NCBI GenBank assembly: GCA_902794825.1
Contig: CADBIU010000002.1
Location: 24,997 to 88,996, forward strand
Direction of reading: 5' to 3'
Source: an uncultured Lachnospiraceae bacterium
GTDB lineage: Bacteria > Bacillota > Clostridia > Lachnospirales > Lachnospiraceae
Length of the DNA: 64,000 nt
Part shown: piece after piece, positions 57,230 to 64,000 of the stretch
Position numbering within the stretch: the stretch's first letter is position 1
Layout: the number at the start of each line of letters is the position of its first letter
Notes under the pieces: model-generated
The model's database searches: none
What the model was told of the DNA's origin: nothing
The model's input: only the letters and a program-made list of their open reading frames with translations
Position numbers and translations under genes: made by a program

Positions 57230-57631
57230 TCAGAACTCCACAGTCTCCGGCGCTGCTGTAAAGGAACTGAACGTCGCCTTAGCGTTCTTAAAGTAGAGGA
57301 CTTCCGTATTATTGTCCTCGGGATCATACATGGCGCGCAGCTCAGGATAAGCCTCCAGCATCGATTTCTTGGGCTCTACGCGGTTGTCATCGACAAGCTC
57401 GCCTGCAACTCGAAGCCATACGCCGTCTTTGAAAGCGCAAATCTCAGCTTTGGGATTAGCTGCCAACTGTTTGGCCACGTCCTTTCCTCTGCCGGTCTGA
57501 ATATAGAGCTTTCCCTCATAAATGTGAATGGTCCCGAAAGGACGTACACGGGGCTGGTCACCGTCAACAGTCGCAAGATAGTAGGCCCCGGCCTCCTTAA
57601 GAAATGCGCAAACTTTTTCCATTGCTGTCAT
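57230..57631 (-). CDS. Pyridoxamine 5'-phosphate oxidase-like flavin-binding protein
   Basis: 133 residues from the ATG at 57631, chosen from three adjacent ATGs by spacing to AGGAGG. Split-barrel FMN-binding fold: YYLATVDGDQPRVRPFG near 16-32 is the family opening, KLYIQTGRGKDVAKQL near 40-55, and LRVAGELVDDN near 75. Small proteins of this kind bind FMN, heme or F420 and have many roles; the substrate is not known here. A DMT transporter gene lies upstream (about 75 bases). Confidence 0.82.
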   Translation of the reverse strand: MTAMEKVCAFLKEAGAYYLATVDGDQPRVRPFGTIHIYEGKLYIQTGRGKDVAKQLAANPKAEICAFKDGVWLRVAGELVDDNRVEPKKSMLEAYPELRAMYDPEDNNTEVLYFKNAKATFSSFTAAPETVEF

Positions 57632-57710
57632 CATCATTACCTCCTCAAAAGAATTATATTCCTCACCCGGAAATTCAATTCCCGGAATAAAGTACCGCAA
57701 AACTCCAAAC

Positions 57711-58607
57711 TCACTCTTTCTCCGGCAGCTCATTGAGCAGAGTGAACCCGAGGATCATCGCGCCTCCGATCACCTGCAGAGCGCTCATCGGCTCTCTCAA
57801 TACGCTGACTGACAGGATCACCGCCACCAATGGGTCGATATAGCTGAGCACAGCCGCTTCCTGTCCCGGAACATGCTGCAGGGAGGAAAAGTACATACAG
57901 TATGCGACTCCCGTGTGGACCAGTCCCACGATCAGCAATAAGACAAGGCCTGCTCCCTTTAATTCTCCCGAATGCATACCTCCTGTCATCATCACGTATG
58001 GAAACAGGGTCACAGCGGCCGCCGCAAACTGAAGAAATGTTCTCTGGATTCCGCCCACATTTTTGATGAATTTGTTGAGCAGCACAACTGTCGCATACAG
58101 CACTGCGGCCCCCAGGCCGAACAGAATACCGACGTGATCCGTTCCCTTCCCGCTCATTCCTCCTCCGCTTATCGTGATCAGAAGAATGCCCAGTGTCGAC
58201 ATGACAAAACACAGAAGTTTCCGTTTTGTCATCTCCTCTCTGAACAGGAGTGTGCTCACCAGAGTGATTATGACCGGAGCTGCGTAATAGCTGAGCGTCG
58301 CAACGGATACAGTCGTATACTTATAGGCCTCAAACAGGAGGATCCAGTTGAATCCCATCGCTATACCGGAAATGATCAGCAGGATCAGCTCCCTGCGCAT
58401 ACCGGAAAGTTCCATCTTCTGCTTTGTGACCAGCAGATAGGATCCGATCGCCAGTATGGCCAGTACAGCCCTGCAAAGGGCGATCTCCGCTGAAGGAAGC
58501 GGTATATTGCGGACAAAGAGCCCGATCGTTCCGAAGATCGCCATAGATATGGCGATAAACAGCCTTGAGCGGTTCACTGCCGCCCTGTCGTTATCTTTTC
58601 CCTGCAT
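57711..58607 (-). CDS. DMT-superfamily (EamA) transporter
   Basis: 298 residues, about ten TM helices as two EamA repeats. LFRE and SYYAAPVIITL near the end of the first repeat and SYIDPLVAVILSV near the end of the second are typical. Probably a metabolite or amino-acid exporter; no substrate can be read. It starts 16 bases after the 148-residue ExbD-like gene, so it may be co-transcribed with the ExbB/ExbD-like cluster. Confidence 0.88.
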   Translation of the reverse strand: MQGKDNDRAAVNRSRLFIAISMAIFGTIGLFVRNIPLPSAEIALCRAVLAILAIGSYLLVTKQKMELSGMRRELILLIISGIAMGFNWILLFEAYKYTTVSVATLSYYAAPVIITLVSTLLFREEMTKRKLLCFVMSTLGILLITISGGGMSGKGTDHVGILFGLGAAVLYATVVLLNKFIKNVGGIQRTFLQFAAAAVTLFPYVMMTGGMHSGELKGAGLVLLLIVGLVHTGVAYCMYFSSLQHVPGQEAAVLSYIDPLVAVILSVSVLREPMSALQVIGGAMILGFTLLNELPEKE

Positions 58608-58623
58608 ATTATTCAGTGACCGT

Positions 58624-59070
58624 TTACCTGGAATTCTTCAGCTGGATATCCAGCTCGTCGAATACTGCCTTGACCCAGTTATATGTGTCCAGGATCGACT
58701 CCTCCTCTTCGAGGGTGAAGGTTCTGGAATCGCTGTTATACTCCTCGACATACTTTCTGAGCTCTTCACTGTCGGCAACCTGGTGTCCGTTGATCGTAAC
58801 CGCGTCCTTTTTGATCGTCACGACGATGTTGTCCGGGATCCCGCTCACAGCCTCTTCCTTCTCATCCTGCTCTGTCTGCACAGCGGCTTCCTGCGCCCCG
58901 CCCTGGCCCTCGCTCTGTTCCTGCGCGGCCGAGTCGCCGTTTCCCGGGAGCATGCCCTGCCCGGGACCCAGGCCAAAATATCCGCCGCCGCCGAGCAGCA
59001 GCAGAAGCGCTATGATACCCGCTGTGGCAGCTGTCCTGCCGCCTCCGCCATTATTTCTCTCTTGCGCCAT
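58624..59070 (-). CDS. Small single-TM protein with an ExbD-like C-terminal domain
   Basis: 148 residues; start after GGAGG. Short cytoplasmic N-terminus with glycines, TM about 14-32 (glycine-rich end), a Glu/Gln/Gly linker (about 45-75), then about 65 residues: DNIVVTIKKDAVTINGHQV, SEELRKYVEEY, TFTLEEEESILDTYNWVKAV. The strand-turn-strand, helix, strand, helix order resembles the ExbD/TolR periplasmic domain by eye. The TM lacks the essential aspartate of ExbD. Third gene of the exbB-exbD-like cluster, four bases after the second. Confidence 0.6.
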   Translation of the reverse strand: MAQERNNGGGGRTAATAGIIALLLLLGGGGYFGLGPGQGMLPGNGDSAAQEQSEGQGGAQEAAVQTEQDEKEEAVSGIPDNIVVTIKKDAVTINGHQVADSEELRKYVEEYNSDSRTFTLEEEESILDTYNWVKAVFDELDIQLKNSR

Positions 59071-59074
59071 ATCT

Positions 59075-59647
59075 CTACTCCTCCACTATCTGATAGAAAA
59101 CTTCTTTTCTTAGCTGTTTCTGTGTCTGCAGCGCTTCCCGGATCGGTACAAACTCCTCTCTTCTGTAAATGGATTTTGTATCACAGTGGAACACAATGAA
59201 CACCGGGTGATCCGGATAGTCATCCACAATATCGTTGATGATCCCGATCACATGCCTCTTCGTGTAGTCCGTCCTGTCCGATCCAAGCCTGAAGGACTCG
59301 ACTTCCTGATCGCTTCCTTTGTAAATCCTGAGAACGTGATTCCCGTCCTCCACTTCATTGATGAATGTTACGATCACTGCATCCGACTCGTACCGTTTGC
59401 CGCTGTCCTCGATCTTGTTCTTCCGGCTGACTTCGCTCTTCAGGATCGTGTTCTGTTCCTCAAGATCCGTCACCTGCTCTTCAAGCCCCGAGATTTTGCT
59501 CTGAGATTCCTCCGCGTTTTCCTGCATGTCCTTCTGGTTCTGGGTACCGGCCAGCATTACGATAAAGAGGATCACGAACAGAACATCCAAAAGCGGAGTC
59601 AGATTTATATCATCGCTCCCCCGGCTGCGCCGGCCTCTGTTTCTCAT
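59075..59647 (-). CDS. ExbD/TolR-like biopolymer transport protein
   Basis: 190 residues. Basic N-terminus (RNRGRRSRGSDD), TM about 18-38 with INLTPLLDVLFVILF, which matches the ExbD/TolR TM and its proton-relay aspartate. A coiled coil (about 45-85) and an exterior alpha/beta domain follow. It overlaps the ExbB-like gene by four bases (ATGA), so the two are coupled. In Gram-negative bacteria ExbD works with ExbB and TonB, but no TonB or outer-membrane receptor is expected in this cell. Confidence 0.85.
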   Translation of the reverse strand: MRNRGRRSRGSDDINLTPLLDVLFVILFIVMLAGTQNQKDMQENAEESQSKISGLEEQVTDLEEQNTILKSEVSRKNKIEDSGKRYESDAVIVTFINEVEDGNHVLRIYKGSDQEVESFRLGSDRTDYTKRHVIGIINDIVDDYPDHPVFIVFHCDTKSIYRREEFVPIREALQTQKQLRKEVFYQIVEE

Positions 59648-60234
59648 TGATCCCCACCTCCCAGCGGAATCTCTCTGGCGACATTATAGCTCTCCCGGAA
59701 GCGGTCGACACCGTCGTCTATGTAGTTAAGGTATCTGGAGCAGAACAGAATATCCACGAACTTGAAGATGACCGCAAAGAGAATGCCCAGCACCGTAGAG
59801 GAGAGCGCGAACGAAACGCCCTCGAAGAGATTCTGCGCGTTGGACCAGTCCGCGTTCCCGTTCATCGCGACGAACAGACCGGTGACCGTTCCAAGTATGC
59901 CCAGCAGAGGAAAGATCTGGATGATCAGGGATACTGAGGAAAACAGCATCGAGTCGTTCTGGTAGTCGTCGCAGAAATTGTCGAATTCTTTCCAGTCCTT
60001 CTTCACCTTTACAGTGTATTCAGTTTCCACAATTCCTGCTTTTTTGCTCCTGAGAACCTGTTTGCCGGGCGTCTCACCGTTAAGCGCGTCGATCCTCTTC
60101 TTAAGGGCGATCATCTTGTTATAAGCCATGATCATGAGCACCGCTTCAACAATGGCAAGGATCACGATCACCGGATTCAATATTTTGGCCAAAAACCAGG
60201 AAACCGCTAATATTGCACTATTCATTATCTGCAC
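59644..60234 (-). CDS. MotA/TolQ/ExbB-like proton channel protein
   Basis: 196 residues. Three TM regions: about 10-35, 97-120 and 140-165. The stretch LIIQIFPLLGILGTVTGLFVAMNG is the MotA/TolQ/ExbB signature (P-LLG-LGTV-G; given here by position about 100-122) and FEGVSFALSSTVLGILFAV matches TM3. Part of a proton- or sodium-driven motor with the ExbD-like protein. It has no long tail as in ZorA. The gene begins a minus-strand cluster, with TATAAT at 60272-60277 about 38 bases upstream of its ATG. Confidence 0.85.
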   Translation of the reverse strand: MQIMNSAILAVSWFLAKILNPVIVILAIVEAVLMIMAYNKMIALKKRIDALNGETPGKQVLRSKKAGIVETEYTVKVKKDWKEFDNFCDDYQNDSMLFSSVSLIIQIFPLLGILGTVTGLFVAMNGNADWSNAQNLFEGVSFALSSTVLGILFAVIFKFVDILFCSRYLNYIDDGVDRFRESYNVAREIPLGGGDQ

Positions 60235-60271
60235 CTTTTTCCGTAGTCATACAGTATCGCCATACACTGCT

Positions 60272-60277
60272 ATTATA
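60272..60277 (-). promoter_or_regulatory. Probable -10 box for the exbB-like cluster
   Basis: Perfect TATAAT on the minus strand, about 38 bases before the ATG. No clear -35 box at normal spacing. Confidence 0.4.
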
Positions 60278-60374
60278 CCTTTTTTTCGACATAATATATA
60301 CCGTTTCCTGCCTGGGACTGACCGCGGAATAGTCAGACTATTGTCTTTTTTCCGAACGATTTGTTTGTTGATAA

Positions 60375-60403
60375 TTGAATAAATGTCTGTTTTTCAATAT
60401 ACT
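60375..60403 (+). promoter_or_regulatory. Promoter for the YegP-like gene
   Basis: TTGAAT (60375-60380), 17-base spacer, TATACT (60398-60403), about 38 bases before the ATG at 60441. Confidence 0.6.
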
Positions 60404-60440
60404 TTTAATGATAAATCGTTTTCCTAGCAGGAGGTGCTGT

Positions 60441-60620
60441 ATGGGAAAATTTGTAATCAAAAACACAAAGAACGGCCTTAAGTTTGACCTCAAAGCCACA
60501 AACGGACAGATCATCGCCGTCAGTGAAGGCTATGTAAAGATGGCCAGCTGCATGAACGGCATCGACAGCGTGCGCAAGAACGCGGTGGACGCTCCGGTTG
60601 AAGAAGCGGAAGAAGAATAA
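60441..60620 (+). CDS. DUF1508 (YegP-like) small protein
   Basis: 59 residues from ATG at 60441 after AGGAGG; upstream ATGs in frame lack a ribosome binding site. The single domain matches half of the YegP repeat: FVIKNTKNGLKFDLKATNG, IIAVSEGY, and CMNGIDSVRKNA near residues 37-49. The usual W/F-type fold positions are kept. An acidic tail ends the protein. Family function is unknown. It is a single-gene transcript with its own promoter and terminator, divergent from the ExbB-like cluster. Confidence 0.85.
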   Translation: MGKFVIKNTKNGLKFDLKATNGQIIAVSEGYVKMASCMNGIDSVRKNAVDAPVEEAEEE

Positions 60621-60637
60621 TCAGCAGACATAACATC

Positions 60638-60670
60638 AGCGCCGGTCCCGCAATAGGGCCGGCGCTTTTT
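60638..60670 (+). terminator. Terminator after the YegP-like gene
   Basis: GC-rich stem AGCGCCGG(T)CCC / GGGCCGGCGCT with one bulged base, followed by T5. Confidence 0.85.
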
Positions 60671-60684
60671 ATGCCTTCTTATAT

Positions 60685-61536
60685 TCAGCAGTTTCCAGAA
60701 TAAACGAATTTAAGCTGCTCGCGTGCCACCTCAGCCAGGTGATAGATCTTCTTCACAGATGTCGCCTCCCGGTCCGTCATGTGAAAGCGCGGGAAGAATC
60801 TTGAGATGTGAAGCGGGATCTCATTTCCGGGCACGATCCCTTCAAGAGAAGAGATCCATTCGCACATGCGCCTCATCTCCTCCTCTGAGTCATTCTCCCC
60901 GGGAATGATCAGTGTGGTCAGTTCTACATGGCAGGACTGCACAGCGCGGGTGATAAAGCGCATTACCATGTCCCTGTCTCCGCCGAGCACATCCCTGTAA
61001 TACCTGTCCGTAAACCCCTTCAGATCGATATTCATCGCATCCATATAGGGAAGGATCTCCTCCAGGACGGACACCTCCGCTGTCCCGTTGCTGACCAGCA
61101 CATTTACCATGCCTTTCTCATGCACCAGTCTCGCCGTATCCCTCACAAATTCGTATCCGACCAGCGGCTCATTATAAGTGAAAGCTGCACCGACATTGCC
61201 CTTTTTCTTATAATACTGCGCCGTCTCCGCGATCTGCTCCGGCGTCACCAGCTCCGCCCGGTCCGCATACCGCATAGCTTCCTGCGACCAGGAGATCTCG
61301 TAGTTCTGACAGAAAGGACAGCGGAGATTGCATCCGTAGCTGCCGGCCGACAGAATAAGGCTTCCCGGCTTGAAACGCCGCAGCGGCTTCTTCTCTATGG
61401 GATCGAGCGCAAGGGAAGTGATCCTCCCGTAATTCGCAGCCCGCACAATCCCGCCGGCGCAGATCCGCGCGCCGCAGAAGCCGATCTGTCCCTCTCCAAG
61501 GTCACAGTGTCTGAAACAGACTCCGCATACAGCCAT
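60685..61536 (-). CDS. AmmeMemoRadiSam system radical SAM enzyme
   Basis: 283 residues from ATG at 61536 (a GTG two codons earlier is an alternative); GGAGG precedes it. N-terminal cysteine cluster CGVCFRHC with GFCGARICAGG, then the radical SAM motif CNLRCPFCQNYEISW near residue 70. The TIM-barrel pieces GNVGAAFTYNEPLVGYEF and GTAEVSVLEEILPYMDAMNID follow. This is the PflA-like radical SAM of the AmmeMemoRadiSam trio. Next to it is the LigB/AMMECR1 fusion, 23 bases upstream. Its substrate is unknown to me. Confidence 0.9.
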   Translation of the reverse strand: MAVCGVCFRHCDLGEGQIGFCGARICAGGIVRAANYGRITSLALDPIEKKPLRRFKPGSLILSAGSYGCNLRCPFCQNYEISWSQEAMRYADRAELVTPEQIAETAQYYKKKGNVGAAFTYNEPLVGYEFVRDTARLVHEKGMVNVLVSNGTAEVSVLEEILPYMDAMNIDLKGFTDRYYRDVLGGDRDMVMRFITRAVQSCHVELTTLIIPGENDSEEEMRRMCEWISSLEGIVPGNEIPLHISRFFPRFHMTDREATSVKKIYHLAEVAREQLKFVYSGNC

Positions 61537-61558
61537 AATCACACCTCCGCCAATCCGC

Positions 61559-62947
61559 TCAGTGATGTCTCACAACTTCAAAACGCTGCAGTTCGACCCG
61601 CTTATCCCAGTCAGCGATCCCGGCTTTACTCTTGGCAATGGAAATCTGCTCTTCCACCGTATCCACGCCGTCCAGATCCGGCAGGAGCAGTCCTCTCTTC
61701 CGGCCTTTGGTAACAATGACACCATATCGCTTAACGTCCAGTTCGTCAGGTGAACTGACCGGTTCAGGATCCCCCAGCACATCGACGCTGATCTCAAGCC
61801 ATTTAAGTTCCCCGGCCCTTATCGGGTCGAAGCGCGGATCCCTTGTGGAGGCGCTGACCGCATTATCTATGATCTCCTGCGCCAGGCAGTCCCTGACAGG
61901 CGAGATCGTACCTATACATCCCCGGAGCTTCCCGTGCTCATGGATCGACACAAAGGCCCCTGCGCGCCGTGAAATAAGCTCTGCGGGCAGATCCTGCGGC
62001 ATTTCCATCTTCCTGTGCTTAAGGATGTAGTGCTCCACGGACGCTCTGGCCAGCCGCACATAGGGATCCTCTTTTGCTCTCTCCGCAGAGAGTTTATCCT
62101 CAGCTTTTTTCAGGTACTCATCCAGAAAGTGCCTGCTGCCGTCGGGATCTCCCGGATAGAAAGTGCAGATCCCGTAGCCGACCCCGGTCACATCTTCGTG
62201 GGATAACTGTTCCGCTTTTACAGACAGTCCGTCGAGAGCTCCCGCCATGATGACAAAAGAGCGATGCCCGCACTCTGCCGCCCTGTCGCAGAAGGTCTCG
62301 TCGAAATCAAACAGTTTCCCGAAAGCCGCCCTTCCGCAGACATCCATGATCCTCTCATCGTACTGCGGGCCCTCCGGAGCATATCCGTAGGGACCGTAAT
62401 CCTGAAGTTTGTGGGACAGATCCCCGCTGGCGACAAACACCGCTCTTCTTCCCAGACTCTCCACTGCATCCCGGATCATCTGTCCCAGCCTGTAATGTTC
62501 AGTCAGGGGAAGCCCCGAGAGTCCGATCCTCACTATTTTGCCGCCTGCGTAAACCCGGCGGATGAAATAAAGGGGTACCATGGTCCCGTGATCAAGCCTC
62601 CTCTCACGCTCTCCCATGACACCCGCGGGAAATCCCGTCTCCCGCGCAAGTCTGTCGATTGCTGCGACAAGTTCTGTATCGTACTCCTCCTCAAAGCTCA
62701 CCTGAGAAGCCCTAAATTGTCCGAAATCTCCCCGGGCGCTCTTACCGGGCGAGATGTGGAAATAGTCCGCGTACATAACAGAATGCGGGCTTGTGATGAT
62801 GATCGTATCCGGACTGAGCGCTGCGATCTCCTCCGCGACCTGCTCATAAGCCCCGGTCGTCTTCATGATCTGCGCCTCACTCCCGCGCCCGACAGCAGGT
62901 ACGATCATGGGCGGATGCGGCACCATAAATGCTGCGAGAATAGACAT
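61559..62947 (-). CDS. LigB/MEMO-like plus AMMECR1 fusion protein (AmmeMemoRadiSam)
   Basis: 462 residues, start after GGAGGG. Residues 1-270 have the class III extradiol-dioxygenase/MEMO-like fold: VPHPPMIVPAVG near 9 (metal-ligand histidine), SPHSVMYADYF near 55, LDHGTMVPLYF near 122, and SGDLSHKLQDYGPYGYAPEG near 175. Residues about 285-462 are an AMMECR1 domain: HGKLRGCIGTISPVRDCLAQEII and EISVDVLGDPEP, matching the invariant LRGCIG motif. Two families of the AmmeMemoRadiSam system are therefore fused in one chain and encoded next to the radical SAM gene. No catalytic function is established for the pair. Confidence 0.9.
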   Translation of the reverse strand: MSILAAFMVPHPPMIVPAVGRGSEAQIMKTTGAYEQVAEEIAALSPDTIIITSPHSVMYADYFHISPGKSARGDFGQFRASQVSFEEEYDTELVAAIDRLARETGFPAGVMGERERRLDHGTMVPLYFIRRVYAGGKIVRIGLSGLPLTEHYRLGQMIRDAVESLGRRAVFVASGDLSHKLQDYGPYGYAPEGPQYDERIMDVCGRAAFGKLFDFDETFCDRAAECGHRSFVIMAGALDGLSVKAEQLSHEDVTGVGYGICTFYPGDPDGSRHFLDEYLKKAEDKLSAERAKEDPYVRLARASVEHYILKHRKMEMPQDLPAELISRRAGAFVSIHEHGKLRGCIGTISPVRDCLAQEIIDNAVSASTRDPRFDPIRAGELKWLEISVDVLGDPEPVSSPDELDVKRYGVIVTKGRKRGLLLPDLDGVDTVEEQISIAKSKAGIADWDKRVELQRFEVVRHH

Positions 62948-62958
62948 TGGTCACCCTC

Positions 62959-63510
62959 CTATTCCAATTTCATAATCTGGTACAATATACAATCCAAGGC
63001 AAATACAGCCCCGAGGATCAGGCACACTTTATTTACTAAAGCAGGATCAAACCGATTCATGATCTTTACCAGCATCGGGATCACTACATAGATCAGCATC
63101 AGCCCGGCGAGGCCGAAGACTAAAACTGACCGAAAACAGACATACCCTCCAATATTTCCGAAATTCCATATCTCTGTGTTGTAATCCCACAGTCTTGTGT
63201 CGCAGATATTGTAGAGAAACCATCCTGTGGCGTACTCCAGAAGACCTGACACGATCACACACAGCAGGAAGACAAGAAGCGGTTTGTCCTTAAACCGGTA
63301 TACCAGGAGCGCGTACGCCAGGCCTCCGAATGCGTAGATCGGAATCCACGGACCATAACTGGACCCTCTTTTGACAAATTTTCCCGTATCGATCTTGTAG
63401 AAGAACAATTCGTATATAAAACCGCACACGCCGCTGCTCACCATTATCAGGATCAGCAGATCGATCAGCTGCATAGTATTCAGGCCATACTCACTCTTGA
63501 TCAGTTCCAT
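62959..63510 (-). CDS. CmpB-like putative ABC transporter permease (PF06541-type membrane protein)
   Basis: 183 residues, about five TM helices. The stretch SYGPWIPIYAFGGLAY, LEYATGWFLYNICDTRLWDYN and GGYVCFRSVLVFGLAGL matches the CmpB/PF06541 family (G-P-W-x-P-I-Y-G and L-E-Y-x-T/G-x-W-x-L-E...WDY). These proteins are annotated as putative ABC permeases, but no ATPase has been shown. Common in Firmicutes with unknown role. It lies 11 bases upstream of the AmmeMemoRadiSam fusion gene. Confidence 0.78.
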   Translation of the reverse strand: MELIKSEYGLNTMQLIDLLILIMVSSGVCGFIYELFFYKIDTGKFVKRGSSYGPWIPIYAFGGLAYALLVYRFKDKPLLVFLLCVIVSGLLEYATGWFLYNICDTRLWDYNTEIWNFGNIGGYVCFRSVLVFGLAGLMLIYVVIPMLVKIMNRFDPALVNKVCLILGAVFALDCILYQIMKLE

Positions 63511-63550
63511 GCCGATGCACCCTCCTTCCTCTCATATATCCATTATATAT

Positions 63551-63582
63551 AAAAAAAGAGACGGTGAAAATTCCCCGTCTCA
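63551..63582 (-). terminator. Terminator at the end of trmD
   Basis: 7-bp stem GAGACGG/CCGTCTC (63558-63564 and 63575-63581), followed on the minus strand by T7. The stem overlaps the trmD stop codon. Confidence 0.75.
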
Positions 63583-64000
63583 TTTTCTCTCTTTTGCCAG
63601 TTCTTCTAAGATCTCCCTGAGCCTCCATCTGCGGATCTTTTCATGATGTCCCGAAAGAAGGACCTCGGGTACCGCTTCGCCTTCGTAGACCGCCGGCTGC
63701 GTGTACTGCGGATACTCCAATAGGCCGTTTTCGAAGGATTCCTCCGAAGTGCTCCCGTCCCGGATCGCGCCGGGCAGAAGCCTTATCACAGCGTCCGACA
63801 CCGCCATAGCGGCGATCTCTCCGCCTGTCAGAATAAAGTCTCCGATGGAGATCTGCTCGTCCACATGGCTGTAAATGCGCTCGTCCATGCCCTCGTAGTG
63901 ACCGCAGATCAGGATCAGATGATCAAGCTTCGCATACCTGCGCGCCGTCTTCTGGTCAAACCTCCGGCCGGCCGGCGTCATGGCCGCCGAAACTGCAGTT
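63580..64000 (-). CDS. trmD: tRNA (guanine-N1)-methyltransferase TrmD, N-terminus off the window
   Basis: C-terminal part of about 140 residues, continuing past 64000; the internal ATG at 63981 is not the true start. TrmD methylates G37 of tRNAs to prevent +1 frameshifts. The SPOUT trefoil-knot region reads ILICGHYEGMDERI and ISIGDFILTGGEIAAMAVSDA, with the catalytic aspartate region near ISIGDF. The C-terminal helical domain carries YTQPAVYEGEAVPEVLLSGHH. Usually between rimM and rplS, but only trmD is visible here. Confidence 0.95.
   Translation of the reverse strand, partial: TAVSAAMTPAGRRFDQKTARRYAKLDHLILICGHYEGMDERIYSHVDEQISIGDFILTGGEIAAMAVSDAVIRLLPGAIRDGSTSEESFENGLLEYPQYTQPAVYEGEAVPEVLLSGHHEKIRRWRLREILEELAKERK

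Noticed and set aside
58624-60234. Zorya defence system (ZorA/ZorB)
   Set aside because: The channel protein lacks the long tail of ZorA, the partner is ExbD-like without a peptidoglycan-binding OmpA domain, and no ZorC, ZorD or nuclease gene is adjacent.

Overview
The window is a continuous stretch of bacterial chromosome that looks like a Gram-positive member of the Clostridia, most likely Lachnospiraceae. This rests on the order yicC-remA-gmk-rpoZ-rimO-pgsA, a fused SecDF, a type III glutamine synthetase, a short glutamate 5-kinase, an RqcH-type protein, AGGAGG-like ribosome binding sites and frequent TTG/GTG starts. Genus cannot be fixed from the sequence alone. There are no rRNA or tRNA genes, CRISPR array, prophage or insertion sequence. 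Most content is housekeeping, mainly on the minus strand.

Layout. 1-8367 is a minus-strand run recJ, murE, priA, def, fmt, rsmB (rsmB runs off the left edge). 8446-18171 holds secDF, a divergent phosphopantetheinyl transferase, hisS-aspS, and comM-dprA. 18172-18453 is a gene-free island with two related perfect hairpins. 18454-21492 is lepA-hemW. 21531-29045 is the most unusual operon: two sugar-type ABC permeases, an HlyD/MacA-like adaptor, a two-TM MacB-like protein and a very large solute-binding lipoprotein, with no ATPase. 29193-33189 carries gpmI, proB and an L,D-transpeptidase; 33385-36640 glutamine synthetase III and a cation efflux protein; 36668-41691 thiN, pgsA, rimO, rpoZ, gmk, remA, yicC. 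41859-50454 has rqcH, larE, galT, a serine acetyltransferase, a secreted protein and a DUF815 ATPase. 50660-57155 has a DUF1846 protein, a ROK glucokinase, an alpha/beta hydrolase, a zinc-ribbon membrane protein and a purine permease. 57230-60234 has a PNPOx-like protein, a DMT exporter and a three-gene ExbB/ExbD-like cluster. 60441-64000 has a YegP-like small protein, the AmmeMemoRadiSam pair, a CmpB-like membrane protein and partial trmD.

Points for a second look: (1) the composite ABC/MacAB-like operon; (2) the ExbB-ExbD-ExbD-like trio in an apparently Gram-positive cell; (3) the radical SAM plus LigB/AMMECR1 fusion pair; (4) two single-base frameshifts, near the 5' ends of priA and the purine permease, that look like sequence errors or recent mutations; (5) the paired palindromes at 18270-18403.
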